64,000 nucleotides of DNA from assembly GCA_016717285.1 (NCBI GenBank), contig JADKFU010000001.1:124001-188000 (forward strand), written 5' to 3'. Below the pieces are notes generated by a model. It worked only from the letters and a program-made list of their open reading frames with translations, was not told where the DNA came from and did not search any database. Both the position numbers and the translations under genes were made by a program. Source of the stretch: Chitinophagaceae bacterium (GTDB taxonomy: Bacteria; Bacteroidota; Bacteroidia; Chitinophagales; UBA10324). Positions within the stretch are counted from its first letter, which is position 1; every line of letters begins with the position of its first letter. Positions 52,822 to 62,892 of the stretch are shown here, piece after piece.

Positions 52822-55536
52822 TCAGTTCAGCGTAAGCTTTGCAATCTTACTCACCAACTCCTCCTGTTCAAAAGGTTTAGGCACGTAATCGTCCATACCA
52901 GCTTCATAACAATTAGTGATCTCTGCTTTTGTAACACTTGCCGTTAAGGCAATAATCTTGATTTTATTGAGTGGTGATGGAAGCGTTTCTCGAATGATGT
53001 GTACTGCCTCCAATCCATTCATCTCCGGCATGTGAACATCCATCAGCACAAGGTCGAAGTGCTGCGATTTCAATTTTTCTATTGCCTCTCTTCCATTTGC
53101 TGCCACTTCAACTGTGATGCCCGGCAACAAAACCTGCAAGGTGTCCACCAATACAATTTGATTAAAGTAATTGTCTTCAGCAAGAAGTATTCTTAAGTTA
53201 CCAAGTTTCGATTTCTGCAGCTCATCAATCGTTTTTGTTTCCGATTGCAATCCTTCTATGGTACCAACCTGGTAGGGAATTAGGAAAGTAAATGAGCTGC
53301 CTTCGCCCTGTTTACTTTTTACCGCTATGCTTCCACCCTGCAAATCAATAAGGTATTTTGAAATGCCTAAACCCAATCCTGTACCACCATATTTGCGGAA
53401 GGTATCCCTGTCGGCCTGATTGAAACTCTCAAAAATCGTATCAATCCTTTCTTCAGGAATTCCAATGCCGGTATCTGAAACGGTAAAGACTAAATTGCAA
53501 ATTGATTCGATATGGTCCTCTGTCTCCTGGTTATTGATCCCCAAAGTCTGGTTCTTCACATCAATCGTCACCGATCCCTTCTCCGTAAACTTAATTGCAT
53601 TACCAGCCAGGTTGAGTAGAATCTGATTCAGCCGAACCGGATCACCTACAATTACAGATGGAACTTCCTCATTGGTTTCTATATTCAGTTTCAAACTTTT
53701 CTCTTCTGCTTTAAATCGCAACGTACTATAAACCTGATTGAGCACATCCTGTAATTTGAAGTTGATCTTCTCAAACTCCATTTTACCTGCTTCAATCTTT
53801 GAAAGGTCAAGAATATCATTGATGATTACCAGCAGGTTATGCGATGACTTCTTGATAGCATCCATGTAAGTGTGCTGCTGCTCATCTAATTTTGAATTCA
53901 ACACCAGGTTCGTCATGCCAACGATGGCATTCATGGGAGTTCGAATCTCATGACTCATGTTTGCAAGAAATTGTTCCTTGAATTTTTCACTCTTCTCGGC
54001 ACGTAGTTGAGATGTTTCTGCGCGTCCCTTCTCTGCTTCGATCTGCGTGTTTTTCTCTTCGAGGAGGTGATTGGCTTTTATTTTTATCATGTATCGGTTG
54101 AATAAGAGTGCTGTAAGCAAGAGGATTAAAATCAAACCGCCGATGAATACATTTCTGATAAATTTTTGTTGCGTTACCTTTTGCTCCTGAATATTTTTGT
54201 CTTTGTTGAGCAATGCGATCTGATTGTCTTTTTTCTCACCTGCATATTGTGCCTGCATTTGAGCAATTTGTTTGTTGTTCTCAATATTGAGCAAAGTGTC
54301 TTTTATATCAGAATATAACTGGTGATATTCGTAAGCACTTTTATAGTCATGCATGTCTGCGGACGCTTCCGCAAGAAATAGATAAGCCCCCTTCACAGCA
54401 TCGTTATTTTCATCTTCCTTTGCAAGTGACAAGCCTTTCTTCAAGAATGGAAGAGCTTTATTAAATAGCTTTTGCTTGGTATATACATCACCAATATTAA
54501 TGGTGGAAATGGCAGCACCGCGTTTTTCACCAATTTCTTCCTGAATTTTCAAAGCCGAAAAATAATTTTTCAAAGCCTGATCATAATCACCCTGTTTTGA
54601 ATGAATATCACCAATATTGTCATTGGCGGTAGCCATGTTTTGTTTATTTCCTATTTCTTCACTAATTTTTAAAGAAGAAAATTGATATTTAAGGGCCTCA
54701 GTATAATTTCGCATTCTTAAATAAGCATTTCCCACATTTCCATAAGAAGTAGCGATCTTTTTTTTGTCTCCTGTTTCTTCATTAATTTTTAATGCAGCTG
54801 AATAATTTTTAAGTGCCTCAGAGTAATTGTCTTGTCTCAAATATACATTACCGATATTATTATATGGGCCGGCCATACCTTGCTTGTCTGCGACTTCTTC
54901 ACTGATTTTTAAAGCAAGAAAATAATTTTTTAAAGCTTCTGGATAGTTACCCTGATCTTCGTAAATCAGTCCTATATTATTGTATGCGTTGGCGCTCCCT
55001 TGCTTGTTACCTATTTCGTTCTGGATTTTTAACGCAGCCCAATAATTTTTTAATGCTTCAGCACTATTACCTTGATAAACACAGATAATTCCGATGTTGT
55101 TGTAAGCATTCGCAATACCTTTATTATAGCCCCCTTCTTCACTTGCTTTCAATGACAAGGAAAAACTTTTCAGAGATTCGGGATAATTACTCTGATTTCT
55201 GTATATGAATCCCATATTACTATAAGCGTTTGCTATGCCTTTAACCCATCCTTGTTGTTTTCCAAGTCGAAGTGAACCCGCAAGGGACAATGCTTTATCA
55301 CTATAATTTTTCCCTTCGTCGTAGTTTCCTGCTCTCCAGAACTGCTTGCTTAATGCATTCAGTATATTGACTTTGTTAGTGTCATCCTGTGCTTCCGTTA
55401 AAACCTTTAGCAGCGAATCAGTTGTGTGCTGATCCTGTGCAAATAATTTTCCTGAGGAAAATGGAGATACCAAAGTGGAGAAAACCAGAAGGAAAATTCT
55501 CATTCTCAATAATGAGATTATAAGAGCTTTTTGCAT
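52822..55536 (-). CDS. TPR hybrid sensor histidine kinase with receiver domain
   Basis: A 904-residue hybrid kinase. A signal or anchor sequence (MRIFLLVFSTLVSPFSSGKLFAQ) precedes about eight TPR units of exactly 40 residues (roughly 95-410), predicted periplasmic. One membrane helix is at 461-480, a coiled coil to 520, HisKA with His529 (FLANMSHEIRTPMNAIVG), HATPase (NLAGNAIKF, SDTGIGIP, GGTGLGLGISKYLI) and a C-terminal receiver with Asp833 (FDLVLMDVHMPEMNG). All catalytic residues are present. Consecutive TPR units are close copies of one another (NYPEALKNYFxALKISEE). It is divergent from a LuxR-type regulator and followed by the Hpt gene. Confidence 0.93.
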   Translation of the reverse strand: MQKALIISLLRMRIFLLVFSTLVSPFSSGKLFAQDQHTTDSLLKVLTEAQDDTNKVNILNALSKQFWRAGNYDEGKNYSDKALSLAGSLRLGKQQGWVKGIANAYSNMGFIYRNQSNYPESLKSFSLSLKASEEGGYNKGIANAYNNIGIICVYQGNSAEALKNYWAALKIQNEIGNKQGSANAYNNIGLIYEDQGNYPEALKNYFLALKISEEVADKQGMAGPYNNIGNVYLRQDNYSEALKNYSAALKINEETGDKKKIATSYGNVGNAYLRMRNYTEALKYQFSSLKISEEIGNKQNMATANDNIGDIHSKQGDYDQALKNYFSALKIQEEIGEKRGAAISTINIGDVYTKQKLFNKALPFLKKGLSLAKEDENNDAVKGAYLFLAEASADMHDYKSAYEYHQLYSDIKDTLLNIENNKQIAQMQAQYAGEKKDNQIALLNKDKNIQEQKVTQQKFIRNVFIGGLILILLLTALLFNRYMIKIKANHLLEEKNTQIEAEKGRAETSQLRAEKSEKFKEQFLANMSHEIRTPMNAIVGMTNLVLNSKLDEQQHTYMDAIKKSSHNLLVIINDILDLSKIEAGKMEFEKINFKLQDVLNQVYSTLRFKAEEKSLKLNIETNEEVPSVIVGDPVRLNQILLNLAGNAIKFTEKGSVTIDVKNQTLGINNQETEDHIESICNLVFTVSDTGIGIPEERIDTIFESFNQADRDTFRKYGGTGLGLGISKYLIDLQGGSIAVKSKQGEGSSFTFLIPYQVGTIEGLQSETKTIDELQKSKLGNLRILLAEDNYFNQIVLVDTLQVLLPGITVEVAANGREAIEKLKSQHFDLVLMDVHMPEMNGLEAVHIIRETLPSPLNKIKIIALTASVTKAEITNCYEAGMDDYVPKPFEQEELVSKIAKLTLN

Positions 55537-55666
55537 GGATAATAATTTTATGGTGAATAAAAATGCAACTAAAGCAGCTTAAGATACCCTACACAAACGG
55601 GTAGATATTCAGGTTTAGACTATTAATCCTAAATATAAGAAATAGTTTTACAGCAAAGAGATTATT

Positions 55667-56305
55667 ATGTTGCTCCGTGTCACCATTTTCGAAGACATTC
55701 GCCTCATTCGCGAATACCTGCAGCAGATTGTTGATGAAGCCGATGGAATGGTTTGTACAGGTGCTTATGACGATTGCACTGATCTGATCAATCGCATAGA
55801 AGCCACAAAGCCGCATGTAGTGCTGATGGATATTGAGATGCCCGGGATAAAAGGTATTGAGGCAGTGCAGATCATCAAGAAACGTTTTCCGGATGTCGAG
55901 GTGTTAATGCAGACGGAAATGGAAGATGACGATAAGATATTTGCTTCTATCTGTGCAGGCGCTTCAGGATATTTATTAAAGAATACAACACCGGAAAAAA
56001 TTATTGAAGCGATTTTCGAAGTACATAAGGGCGGTGTTCCGCTCTCACCTTCTGTAGCGCGCAAAGTATTGCAATACATGAACCATCAGCCAGCGCCGGA
56101 TTTACAAAATGATTTCCATCTCTCTCCACGCGAATTGGAAGTGGTGGACGGATTGGTGAAAGGCCTGAGCTATAAATTGATTGCTGATGTGTGCTCCATC
56201 AGCATCGACACTGTGAAGTTTCACAGTAAAAACATTTACCGAAAATTGCATGTGAACTCTAAATCTGAAGTGGTGATTAAAGCGTTGAAGAATAAAATAG
56301 TTTGA
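55667..56305 (+). CDS. NarL/LuxR-type response regulator
   Basis: A 212-residue regulator: receiver with E9/D10 and phosphoacceptor D55 (VVLMDIEMPGIKG) and a LuxR-type HTH (LSPRELEVVDGLVKGLSYKLIADVCSISIDTVKFHSKNIYRKL). It is divergent from the hybrid kinase with about 130 bases between, and is the natural output of the kinase-Hpt relay, although HisKA-type hybrids more often use other outputs. The T of the usual receiver switch (LMQTEMEDDD) is present. Confidence 0.92.
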   Translation: MLLRVTIFEDIRLIREYLQQIVDEADGMVCTGAYDDCTDLINRIEATKPHVVLMDIEMPGIKGIEAVQIIKKRFPDVEVLMQTEMEDDDKIFASICAGASGYLLKNTTPEKIIEAIFEVHKGGVPLSPSVARKVLQYMNHQPAPDLQNDFHLSPRELEVVDGLVKGLSYKLIADVCSISIDTVKFHSKNIYRKLHVNSKSEVVIKALKNKIV

Positions 56306-56427
56306 GACACTGTACGTATTCATTATAGGTTGAATGGATGAAAGCCATTGGCCTTGTATATTTAAATCAGATATTCAGGGTATAACGAAGTGGCTTCACA
56401 TTCGATGTTTTAATTCGAAAACAGGAA

Positions 56428-57378
56428 TCACTGTAAATCCATTTTCCCAATTTCCTGTTGCGCAGATAAAAACTCTTCCCACACTTCCTTAACAATTTCC
56501 CCAGCGGGTTTTATAGAACGGATATTTGCACTCACTTCACCAATCTCCAACTCGCCTTCTTCCAACTCACCTTCAAACATGCCACGCTTTGCCCGTGCAC
56601 GACCAAGAATGATTTTTATTTCTTCCGCGTGAGCGCCTCGATCTTCCGCCGCTTGTATCTGTTCATAAAATTTATTTTTGATCAAACGCACCGGCACTAT
56701 CTTCTTCATCGCGACAATAGTACTGCCTTCTTCAGCAGTAATGATTTTTTGTTTGAAGTTTTCATGTGCACTGGATTCTGTAGTCGCCGCGAAACGTGTT
56801 CCAAGCTGCACACCATCTGCTCCCAGTGCAAAAGCTGCCATCATCGATCTGCCTGAGGCAATACCGCCTGCTGCAATCAGTGGAATATTTATAGCTTGTT
56901 TTACCAATGGAATCAAAACCATGGTCGTCGTTTCTTCGCGGCCATTGTGTCCACCGGCTTCAAAACCTTCAGCAACTACTGCATCGCATCCGGCATCTTC
57001 TGATTTCTTTGCAAACCTGGAACTGGATACCACATGAACCACCTGGATGTTATGCTGTTTTAAAATGGGCGTCCATGTTTTAGGATTACCTGCTGAAGTG
57101 AAAACGATTTTTACACCTTCTTCCATTATGGTTTTCATGTGTACGTCAATGTCCGGATATAACAGCGGTACATTTACTGCAAATGGTTTATCGGTTGCTG
57201 CTTTGCATTTACGAATGTGTTGCCTTAGAATTTCCGGATACATGGAACCTGCTCCGATAATTCCTAATCCGCCTGCATTGCTGACTGCAGAAGCCAACTC
57301 CCAACCGGAACACCAGATCATTCCCGCCTGGATGATTGGATATTTGATACCGAAGAGTTGGGTGATACGGTTTTTCAT
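56428..57378 (-). CDS. nitronate monooxygenase / FabK-like flavoprotein
   Basis: A 316-residue FMN TIM-barrel protein of the 2-nitropropane dioxygenase family. Signatures are YPIIQAGMIWCSGWELASAVSNAGGLGIIGAG at the N-terminus, AEGFEAGGHNGRE with the catalytic His, and the phosphate-binding IPLIAAGGIASGRSMMAAFALGADGVQLGTRF. The family includes nitronate monooxygenase and the enoyl-ACP reductase FabK; sequence alone does not decide. An acidic low-complexity stretch (FEGELEEGELEIGEV) near the C-terminus is unusual. A GTAGTGA repeat array directly abuts its ATG on the upstream side. Confidence 0.85.
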   Translation of the reverse strand: MKNRITQLFGIKYPIIQAGMIWCSGWELASAVSNAGGLGIIGAGSMYPEILRQHIRKCKAATDKPFAVNVPLLYPDIDVHMKTIMEEGVKIVFTSAGNPKTWTPILKQHNIQVVHVVSSSRFAKKSEDAGCDAVVAEGFEAGGHNGREETTTMVLIPLVKQAINIPLIAAGGIASGRSMMAAFALGADGVQLGTRFAATTESSAHENFKQKIITAEEGSTIVAMKKIVPVRLIKNKFYEQIQAAEDRGAHAEEIKIILGRARAKRGMFEGELEEGELEIGEVSANIRSIKPAGEIVKEVWEEFLSAQQEIGKMDLQ

Positions 57379-57380
57379 TC

Positions 57381-57486
57381 AGTAGTGAGTAGTGAGTAAA
57401 GGTCGTTAGTCAGGTGTCGTTAGTATTTGATAGGACAACTATATGGAATTATGAATTCTCAATTCCTAATTCATAATTCCTAATTC
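57381..57486 (+). repeat. composite intergenic tandem repeat (modules A-B-D)
   Basis: A, AGTAGTGAGTAGTGAGTA; B, two GTCGTTAGT units; D, AATTCCTAATTCATAATTCC. The order is as at 3601-3776 but the CATCGGCACAT module is missing. It fills the whole gap between the NDP-sugar gene and the FabK-like gene. Confidence 0.8.
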
Positions 57487-58485
57487 TCACCGCATATCTA
57501 TTTCAGTGTCATCTCCCAAATTCAACGTCTGACTCATGCCGTGAATCGTTGCGTCATTACCTACTAATGAATGATGCAGCAGCACATCAGCGATAACTGA
57601 GTTGCTGCCAATAATTGATTCTTTGATGATGGATGCGGTAATCACGGTGTTTTCACCAATCGTAACATTAGGACCCACGATGCAGTTATTGAGTTTGCAA
57701 TTGTCAGCTATACTCACCGGATCAATGATGATGGAGTTTTCATGTTGCAGGTTAGCGGCGAGAGAATGGCCCATCTTTTTTAACAGGATCGCGTTGGTTT
57801 CCAGCAACGTTTCTTTTCTTCCGCAATCAAACCAGTTATTGACTTTATAACCTTTGAAAACGATTCCATTCTCAATCATGCGCATCAATGCATCGGTAAG
57901 CTGTATTTCACCACGTGTTACCACTTTGTTTTTTATGTTATAATCAAGTGCGTCAAATAATGCGGTGGATTCATTGATCTTATAAAGGCCGACTAATGCT
58001 AAATTCGATTTTGGAATTTGTGGTTTTTCAATCAATCTGTTGATGAGGCCGCCTTTCTCATCCATTTCCACCACGCCAAATGTCCGCGGATCATCCACTT
58101 TTTTCACACATAATAATGAAGTGGGTGCTGAAATAATTTCTTTCATATTCAGATCAAAAACGCTATCGCCGAGTGCAATGAACACAGGCTCATCTTTTTC
58201 AACGAGGTTGCGCGCATGCCAGATAGCATGACCAATACCGTCGCGTGAGGGCTGATCTACAAAGTTGGCGTGAATCTGAGGGTACTTTGTGTTTACAAAA
58301 TCGCGGATCTTATCTCCCAGGTAACCAACAATGAAAATATAATCCTTCACGCCGGCTTCAATCATCTCATCTATAATAAATGCAAGAATAGGTTTGCCTG
58401 CAATGGGTATAAGCGCCTTTGGTTGCGTATAAGTATGCGGGCGAAGTTTAGTTCCTGTTCCTGCAACAGGGATAATGGCCTTCAT
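57487..58485 (-). CDS. NDP-sugar pyrophosphorylase with left-handed beta-helix tail
   Basis: A 332-residue nucleotidyltransferase. The N-terminus MKAIIPVAGTGTKLRPHTYTQPKALIPIAGKP contains the GxGTxLRP nucleotide loop and the catalytic-region KP. Further motifs are IFIVGYLGDKI, FIALGDSVF and the hexapeptide-like C-terminus (SIADNCKLNNCIVGPNVTIGENTVI). It activates a sugar-1-phosphate (glucose-1-phosphate thymidylyl- or uridylyltransferase-like). The specific sugar is not deducible. The frame is open 12 codons upstream, but the family starts at MKAIIPVAG. Its stop TGA is flanked directly by the repeat array. Confidence 0.88.
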   Translation of the reverse strand: MKAIIPVAGTGTKLRPHTYTQPKALIPIAGKPILAFIIDEMIEAGVKDYIFIVGYLGDKIRDFVNTKYPQIHANFVDQPSRDGIGHAIWHARNLVEKDEPVFIALGDSVFDLNMKEIISAPTSLLCVKKVDDPRTFGVVEMDEKGGLINRLIEKPQIPKSNLALVGLYKINESTALFDALDYNIKNKVVTRGEIQLTDALMRMIENGIVFKGYKVNNWFDCGRKETLLETNAILLKKMGHSLAANLQHENSIIIDPVSIADNCKLNNCIVGPNVTIGENTVITASIIKESIIGSNSVIADVLLHHSLVGNDATIHGMSQTLNLGDDTEIDMR

Positions 58486-58600
58486 TAGGGTGTGTTTAAA
58501 GCTCAAAATACAATAAAGCATCCGGAGTGGAAAGCAAAAGGTAAGATTGCGTTCAAACTAATATTCAATCTTAACACAACACTTTATCCCAAATATGTTT

Positions 58601-60682
58601 TTACTCCTTCACAAACTTCCTGGTTTGTGATCCTTCAACAGTTTTTATTTCAGAAAGATAAATTCCTGCAGGCAATTGCGTGAGATCGTAAGTCAATACC
58701 TGTTCGCCAGTTTGCAATTGTTGCGAAGCTGTAAAAACTGTTTTTCCGGAAAGATCAAAAACACTGATCGTTGCGCTTTGATCGCTACCTGAGTTAATGG
58801 TCATGTTCAGCAGATTGCTTGTCGGGTTTGGATAGACGCTGAAGGTGGTAACTATCTCCTGTGCTGCGGCTAGCCGCAATGGTAATGTAGTGAAAGTTTT
58901 TACCAGCGACCAATCGGAAGAAAAGCCATTCATGCAATTGGCGCGCACCTGGTATTCGTATATTTTATCAGGGTCGAGGTTACTGAGTAATTTTTTAAGA
59001 TGGGTAGTGTTCTGAACTTTCCAATTGGGCTTGCCTGTTTTCCTGTATTGTACATCGTAAGAAACAGCATCACTCACCGCTTTCCAGGTCACTTTTGCAG
59101 AATGATCTGTAATTTCTTTCACCTTAATTTTCTCAGGAGCAACCAATGCACAAGGTTGCCATGTATATTTTGCAGCACGGTAACTCACTAAGCTCTTCGA
59201 ATTATTCAAGGCCAGTTCCCAGACTACTTCACCGGAAGAAGTTACTTCCCACATGTTTGATTGGTTCGATGAAGCATCCCATCCGCCATTTACCAGGGTG
59301 TTGCCATTTGCAAGTCTGCGCACGCTACCCATGGCATAAAAAAAAGAATTGGTGTTTGAATATGATTTAGGTTGAAAGCTCCATACAAGCGTTGCTGTTT
59401 TATTGATTTCATCAAGTTGATACTCCTTCGCCATTGAATGTGCCGGCACATGTTGATTTCCATTATCCCACAGTGTAATGTTCCCGTTACTTAATCGCCT
59501 TGCATCGTGTTCATACGTAAACGGTTCGGGTTCATTTACAAAAGTGAATTCGTTTTCAACTCCGCCAAGCCGCCATATAAACTCCCCGGTATTGCGGTCA
59601 ATTTTGTTCACCTGATTCAGATGTCGATTGGAAGCCACAATATTTCCATCATCATCAAGGTCAATTGAATTGGTATGTACAGCATCAATATAACCAAGTG
59701 CAAGATTTTGATAGGATTCGGTTGGCACCACATGGTCCCAGGCCCGCCACTCGAAAATCACATTCTTGCTTTGATCAAATTCCTGTATCACGGTAGTCAT
59801 CACTGTTGCATTATGACTATAAGTTGGATTGTAAACTGTCATATCCACCACATGTGTTTCTTCTGCAACCATAAATGCATGACCGTCTTCATACATGGTA
59901 AATTCATGCGGATCGGCTGTGCGGCCATTTCCGGGATAATAGGAATCAATGACCTGGTAATTTGAATCGAGCACGTCAAACCGGTCCAGGACATCGTTGT
60001 AAACGGATAAGTAACCATTAGGGTTGACGCTGAAATCAAAACAGACGGCTGCTTTATCACTTGCATAAATTGAATCCCCGTCAGGTGAAATGATATTGTA
60101 TCCATCATATGTTGTATTCGTAAAACTACCATTCCAGGCATCGTAAAAGATAGCTCCGGGAGTGGCATTCGTATTTTTTACGATCGTGAAACTTGCCAGT
60201 AATTCACGTTCTGCATTGGGATTTACCGGTTCATTTTCATAAAAGGGTTTATTCTTCTTTAACTCTTCACTCCAGAAAGTTGCTTTCTGTTGATTGAAAT
60301 TTTCTTTTTCCGCGGTTGTGTATTCACGGTCGGTGGTGAATTTAAAAGTGAAGGGTTGTAGTGTATTTCCATTTTTAGAAACAAGGCCTTGTAAAATGCT
60401 CACCGTTACTTCTTCCTCAAATCCGAAAGGCACCTGTGGATAAAGCAGGATTGTTTTCTGGTCATCAGAAAAAGCCACCCTGAAAGAATGCTGTCCACTT
60501 TTTGATCCCTGCAAATCAAACACGTTGTTTTGGATAGAAGCCGGATCCAGCAAACTTCCTTCGCGAATAATGATGTGACTTAGTGTGCTGTTCAGCGTAG
60601 AGCCAGGCATAGGGGATACGTACTGGTATTTTGCCATTGCAACAGTAGAAGTAAGCAATAGAAGTAAAGTGACGAATTTCAT
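58601..60682 (-). CDS. secreted arylsulfotransferase-like (ASST) protein with FN3 and T9SS tail
   Basis: A 693-residue secreted protein. Signal peptide FVTLLLLLTSTVAMA. Residues 25-120 form an Ig-like N-terminal domain. The middle resembles aryl-sulfate sulfotransferases (propeller): NTNATPGAIFYDAWNG, RTADPHEFTMYEDGHAFMVAEE, AVHTNSIDLDDDGNIVASNRHLNQVNKIDRNTGEFIWRLGG and TYEHDARRLSNGNITLWDNG, with His residues in the family positions. An FN3 domain (IKVKEITDHSAKVTWKAV) and type A sorting domain (SVYPNPTSNLLNMTI) follow. Whether it is catalytically active as a sulfotransferase is unproven. Confidence 0.85.
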   Translation of the reverse strand: MKFVTLLLLLTSTVAMAKYQYVSPMPGSTLNSTLSHIIIREGSLLDPASIQNNVFDLQGSKSGQHSFRVAFSDDQKTILLYPQVPFGFEEEVTVSILQGLVSKNGNTLQPFTFKFTTDREYTTAEKENFNQQKATFWSEELKKNKPFYENEPVNPNAERELLASFTIVKNTNATPGAIFYDAWNGSFTNTTYDGYNIISPDGDSIYASDKAAVCFDFSVNPNGYLSVYNDVLDRFDVLDSNYQVIDSYYPGNGRTADPHEFTMYEDGHAFMVAEETHVVDMTVYNPTYSHNATVMTTVIQEFDQSKNVIFEWRAWDHVVPTESYQNLALGYIDAVHTNSIDLDDDGNIVASNRHLNQVNKIDRNTGEFIWRLGGVENEFTFVNEPEPFTYEHDARRLSNGNITLWDNGNQHVPAHSMAKEYQLDEINKTATLVWSFQPKSYSNTNSFFYAMGSVRRLANGNTLVNGGWDASSNQSNMWEVTSSGEVVWELALNNSKSLVSYRAAKYTWQPCALVAPEKIKVKEITDHSAKVTWKAVSDAVSYDVQYRKTGKPNWKVQNTTHLKKLLSNLDPDKIYEYQVRANCMNGFSSDWSLVKTFTTLPLRLAAAQEIVTTFSVYPNPTSNLLNMTINSGSDQSATISVFDLSGKTVFTASQQLQTGEQVLTYDLTQLPAGIYLSEIKTVEGSQTRKFVKE

Positions 60683-60850
60683 AGGGGAAGTTATTTAAGG
60701 TGGCTAAGAATGTCTAAAGATGTACAAAAAAAATGAGAGATTTTGATTCGGCGCAAGAGGTTGAACTCGTGTGTTCCATTACAAAGTGCAATGACTGATC
60801 GCATTCATCGCTGCATTTTTTCAATCCAGATAAAGTGGAATCGAAACCAA

Positions 60851-61951
60851 CTAATGAGATTCATTCCGCAACTGCATCGTACTTAAAACCGGATAATGAT
60901 CAGAATGATCTTCGCAAATAGTATGATAGCTGCTGATATCAAATTTTGAATCGGCGAAAATATAATCGATGCGGTAAATTTTTGGAAAGCCGGAATACGT
61001 TGGACCGATACCCCAACCTTTTTTCAGGAAGGCATCCTGCAACTGGTTAGAGAGCGTATGGTAAGCAAACGAAGCGGGTGCATCATTAAAATCGCCACAG
61101 GCAATTACAGGATAAGGGCTTTCATCAATTTGCTTTTCTATATCCAGCGCCTGTTCACCACGATAAACGAATGCACGTTTTAATTTGGAAAAAATTTCCC
61201 GGGTTGGTTTTACCTGCACATCCTGGTTTTCAGAAATGTCGTTGAGGTATTGATAATCCTGTTTGGAAAGGTAGATCGATTGCAGGTGGATGTTAAAGAC
61301 GCGAATGATGGCGCTGTCAATTTTTATGTCTGCATAACTGCAGGAGTTTTGTGTCTCGTTGTCAAACTTCACAGTACCGTAATTGATAACAGGATACTTA
61401 CTGAAAATGGCAGTTCCCCAGGAGCGCCCGCTCTTACCTGATTTCTTTTTTTCTAAATGGTGATAAGGTAACCCGGCTTCAGACGTGAGCAATCCGATGG
61501 TTTTAAATTTCCCGGTATCGGCATTGTAAAATTCCTGCAGGCATACGATATCCGGATGTTCTCTTTTAATCATTTCAACTATTCCATGCAACGCATCCCG
61601 TTCTTTCGTCCAATGATACACATCAAAGTTGCGCACATTATAACTCATTACCCGGATTCCTTTTGTGGATTTTGATGATTCAGGTTCCCGAAAATGGAAA
61701 GCACAATAACTTCTTAAAACTGGTAAGGTGATCAAAATAGCTATGATAGAAATCCAGGCATATTTTAAACGCACCACTATCCAGAAAAAAAGAAAGAAAA
61801 TGTTGATGGATAGAAACAATAAGTATAGCAATCCGAAAAAGGAGAGAAACCACCAATCAGCAGGATTTAAATAAATGCTCCATCCGCCTGCAGCAAGTGC
61901 GATTGCTGCAAGCATATTGATGAAAGCAAATAATCTTTTTAGAAAAGTCAA
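60851..61951 (-). CDS. membrane-anchored endonuclease/exonuclease/phosphatase family protein
   Basis: A 366-residue protein with two or three N-terminal membrane helices (about 1-85) followed by an EEP catalytic domain: RVMSYNVRNF, DIVCLQEFYN, FNIHLQSIYL, VIACGDFNDAPASF, IDYIFAD and a C-terminal EDHSDHYPV. Metal and catalytic residues (N, E, D, N, D, H) are all visible. The start is TTG at 61951, at the edge of a TTAATTCC-type repeat; homologues also begin with an FLKxxF stretch, so this start is plausible, with ATG at 61915 as the alternative. In many Bacteroidota this gene follows mutL and two rhomboid genes, as here. Confidence 0.88.
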   Translation of the reverse strand: MTFLKRLFAFINMLAAIALAAGGWSIYLNPADWWFLSFFGLLYLLFLSINIFFLFFWIVVRLKYAWISIIAILITLPVLRSYCAFHFREPESSKSTKGIRVMSYNVRNFDVYHWTKERDALHGIVEMIKREHPDIVCLQEFYNADTGKFKTIGLLTSEAGLPYHHLEKKKSGKSGRSWGTAIFSKYPVINYGTVKFDNETQNSCSYADIKIDSAIIRVFNIHLQSIYLSKQDYQYLNDISENQDVQVKPTREIFSKLKRAFVYRGEQALDIEKQIDESPYPVIACGDFNDAPASFAYHTLSNQLQDAFLKKGWGIGPTYSGFPKIYRIDYIFADSKFDISSYHTICEDHSDHYPVLSTMQLRNESH

Positions 61952-61990
61952 ATTAAGAATAAGGAATTGAAAATTAGGAATCAGGAATCT
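61950..61990. repeat. GAATTAAGAATAAGGAATT-type repeat
   Basis: Degenerate GAATTAGG/GAATAAGG units spanning the gap between the rhomboid stop and the EEP start. It supplies the EEP TTG start region and the rhomboid TGA (in CTGATTCC on the minus strand). Confidence 0.65.
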
Positions 61991-62892
61991 TCTTTGCTGA
62001 CAAGAAACAAAAATTCCTTCTCTTCTTTCGATAAGGCCTCATATCCGGATACAGCAATTTTGTCAAGTATACTATCGAGTTTTTCCTGTTGTGAAGGCTG
62101 TGGTATTAATTTTTTCCTTTTTGTCTTAGTGTTCTTTTCTTTTGTACGGTAAGTTACTTTCAACGCTGATGTTGGTTTAAAAAGATCTGCCACTTTATCA
62201 AAACACCAGTTCACGCCATTGGAAAAATCTCTTCCCTGTTGCAATTGCCTTATAAATACAAATCCAAAAAGTGCCCCTCCGATATGCGCTATGTGTCCGC
62301 CGGCATTGGAGGATGGTATACTTACGAGATCAAGCACTACCGTGAATAATGCAATCCATTTAATTTTCACAGGACCAAAAAACACAAGCATCATGGAGTA
62401 GTCAGGAACCAGCGTTGCAGCGGCTATCATAATGGCCATCACACTGGCCGAAGCTCCCCACGCTCTTGCATCGGGAACAGAAGCATTAAATACCGGAAAA
62501 ACCTGGTAGCTCACAATGAATAAAATCACACCGCATAATCCACCCAGTAAATACAACGGGAGAATTTTCCGGTTGCCTAAAAATTCGGTGAGAATTTTTC
62601 CAAACCAATAAAGCACCAGCATATTAAACAGGATATGCATCACTTCTCCTTGTGTAAAAAGCGAAGTGACTAAAGTCCAGGGTTGTCGCAATAAGATGTT
62701 CAGGTTGGAAGGGACACCTAAAAATTCTTTATAATAAACCGGATCAAGACCATTTCCCGATAGCCAGAAAACAAGTCTGACAAGATTGATGGCAAGAAAA
62801 ATCACGACGTTTACAGCAATCAATTGCGTAACCATCCTGTCACTTCGCAAAAGTGTTTGCCTTAATTCGCGCCAAAGGGTGTTGTTACGCAT
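61981..62892 (-). CDS. rhomboid family intramembrane serine protease (second copy)
   Basis: A 303-residue polytopic rhomboid. Catalytic Ser lies in AWGASASVMAIMIA (GxSx) and the His in AGGHIAHIGGALFGF; HILFNMLVLYWFG is the conserved HxxxN region. Six membrane helices are followed by a hydrophilic C-terminal extension of about 90 residues (LFKPTSALKVTYRTKEKNTKTKRKK...KLDSILDKIAVSGYEALSKEEKEFLFL), as in a class of Bacteroidota rhomboids. It overlaps the upstream rhomboid by one base, so the two are coupled. Substrates are unknown. Confidence 0.92.
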   Translation of the reverse strand: MRNNTLWRELRQTLLRSDRMVTQLIAVNVVIFLAINLVRLVFWLSGNGLDPVYYKEFLGVPSNLNILLRQPWTLVTSLFTQGEVMHILFNMLVLYWFGKILTEFLGNRKILPLYLLGGLCGVILFIVSYQVFPVFNASVPDARAWGASASVMAIMIAAATLVPDYSMMLVFFGPVKIKWIALFTVVLDLVSIPSSNAGGHIAHIGGALFGFVFIRQLQQGRDFSNGVNWCFDKVADLFKPTSALKVTYRTKEKNTKTKRKKLIPQPSQQEKLDSILDKIAVSGYEALSKEEKEFLFLVSKEDS

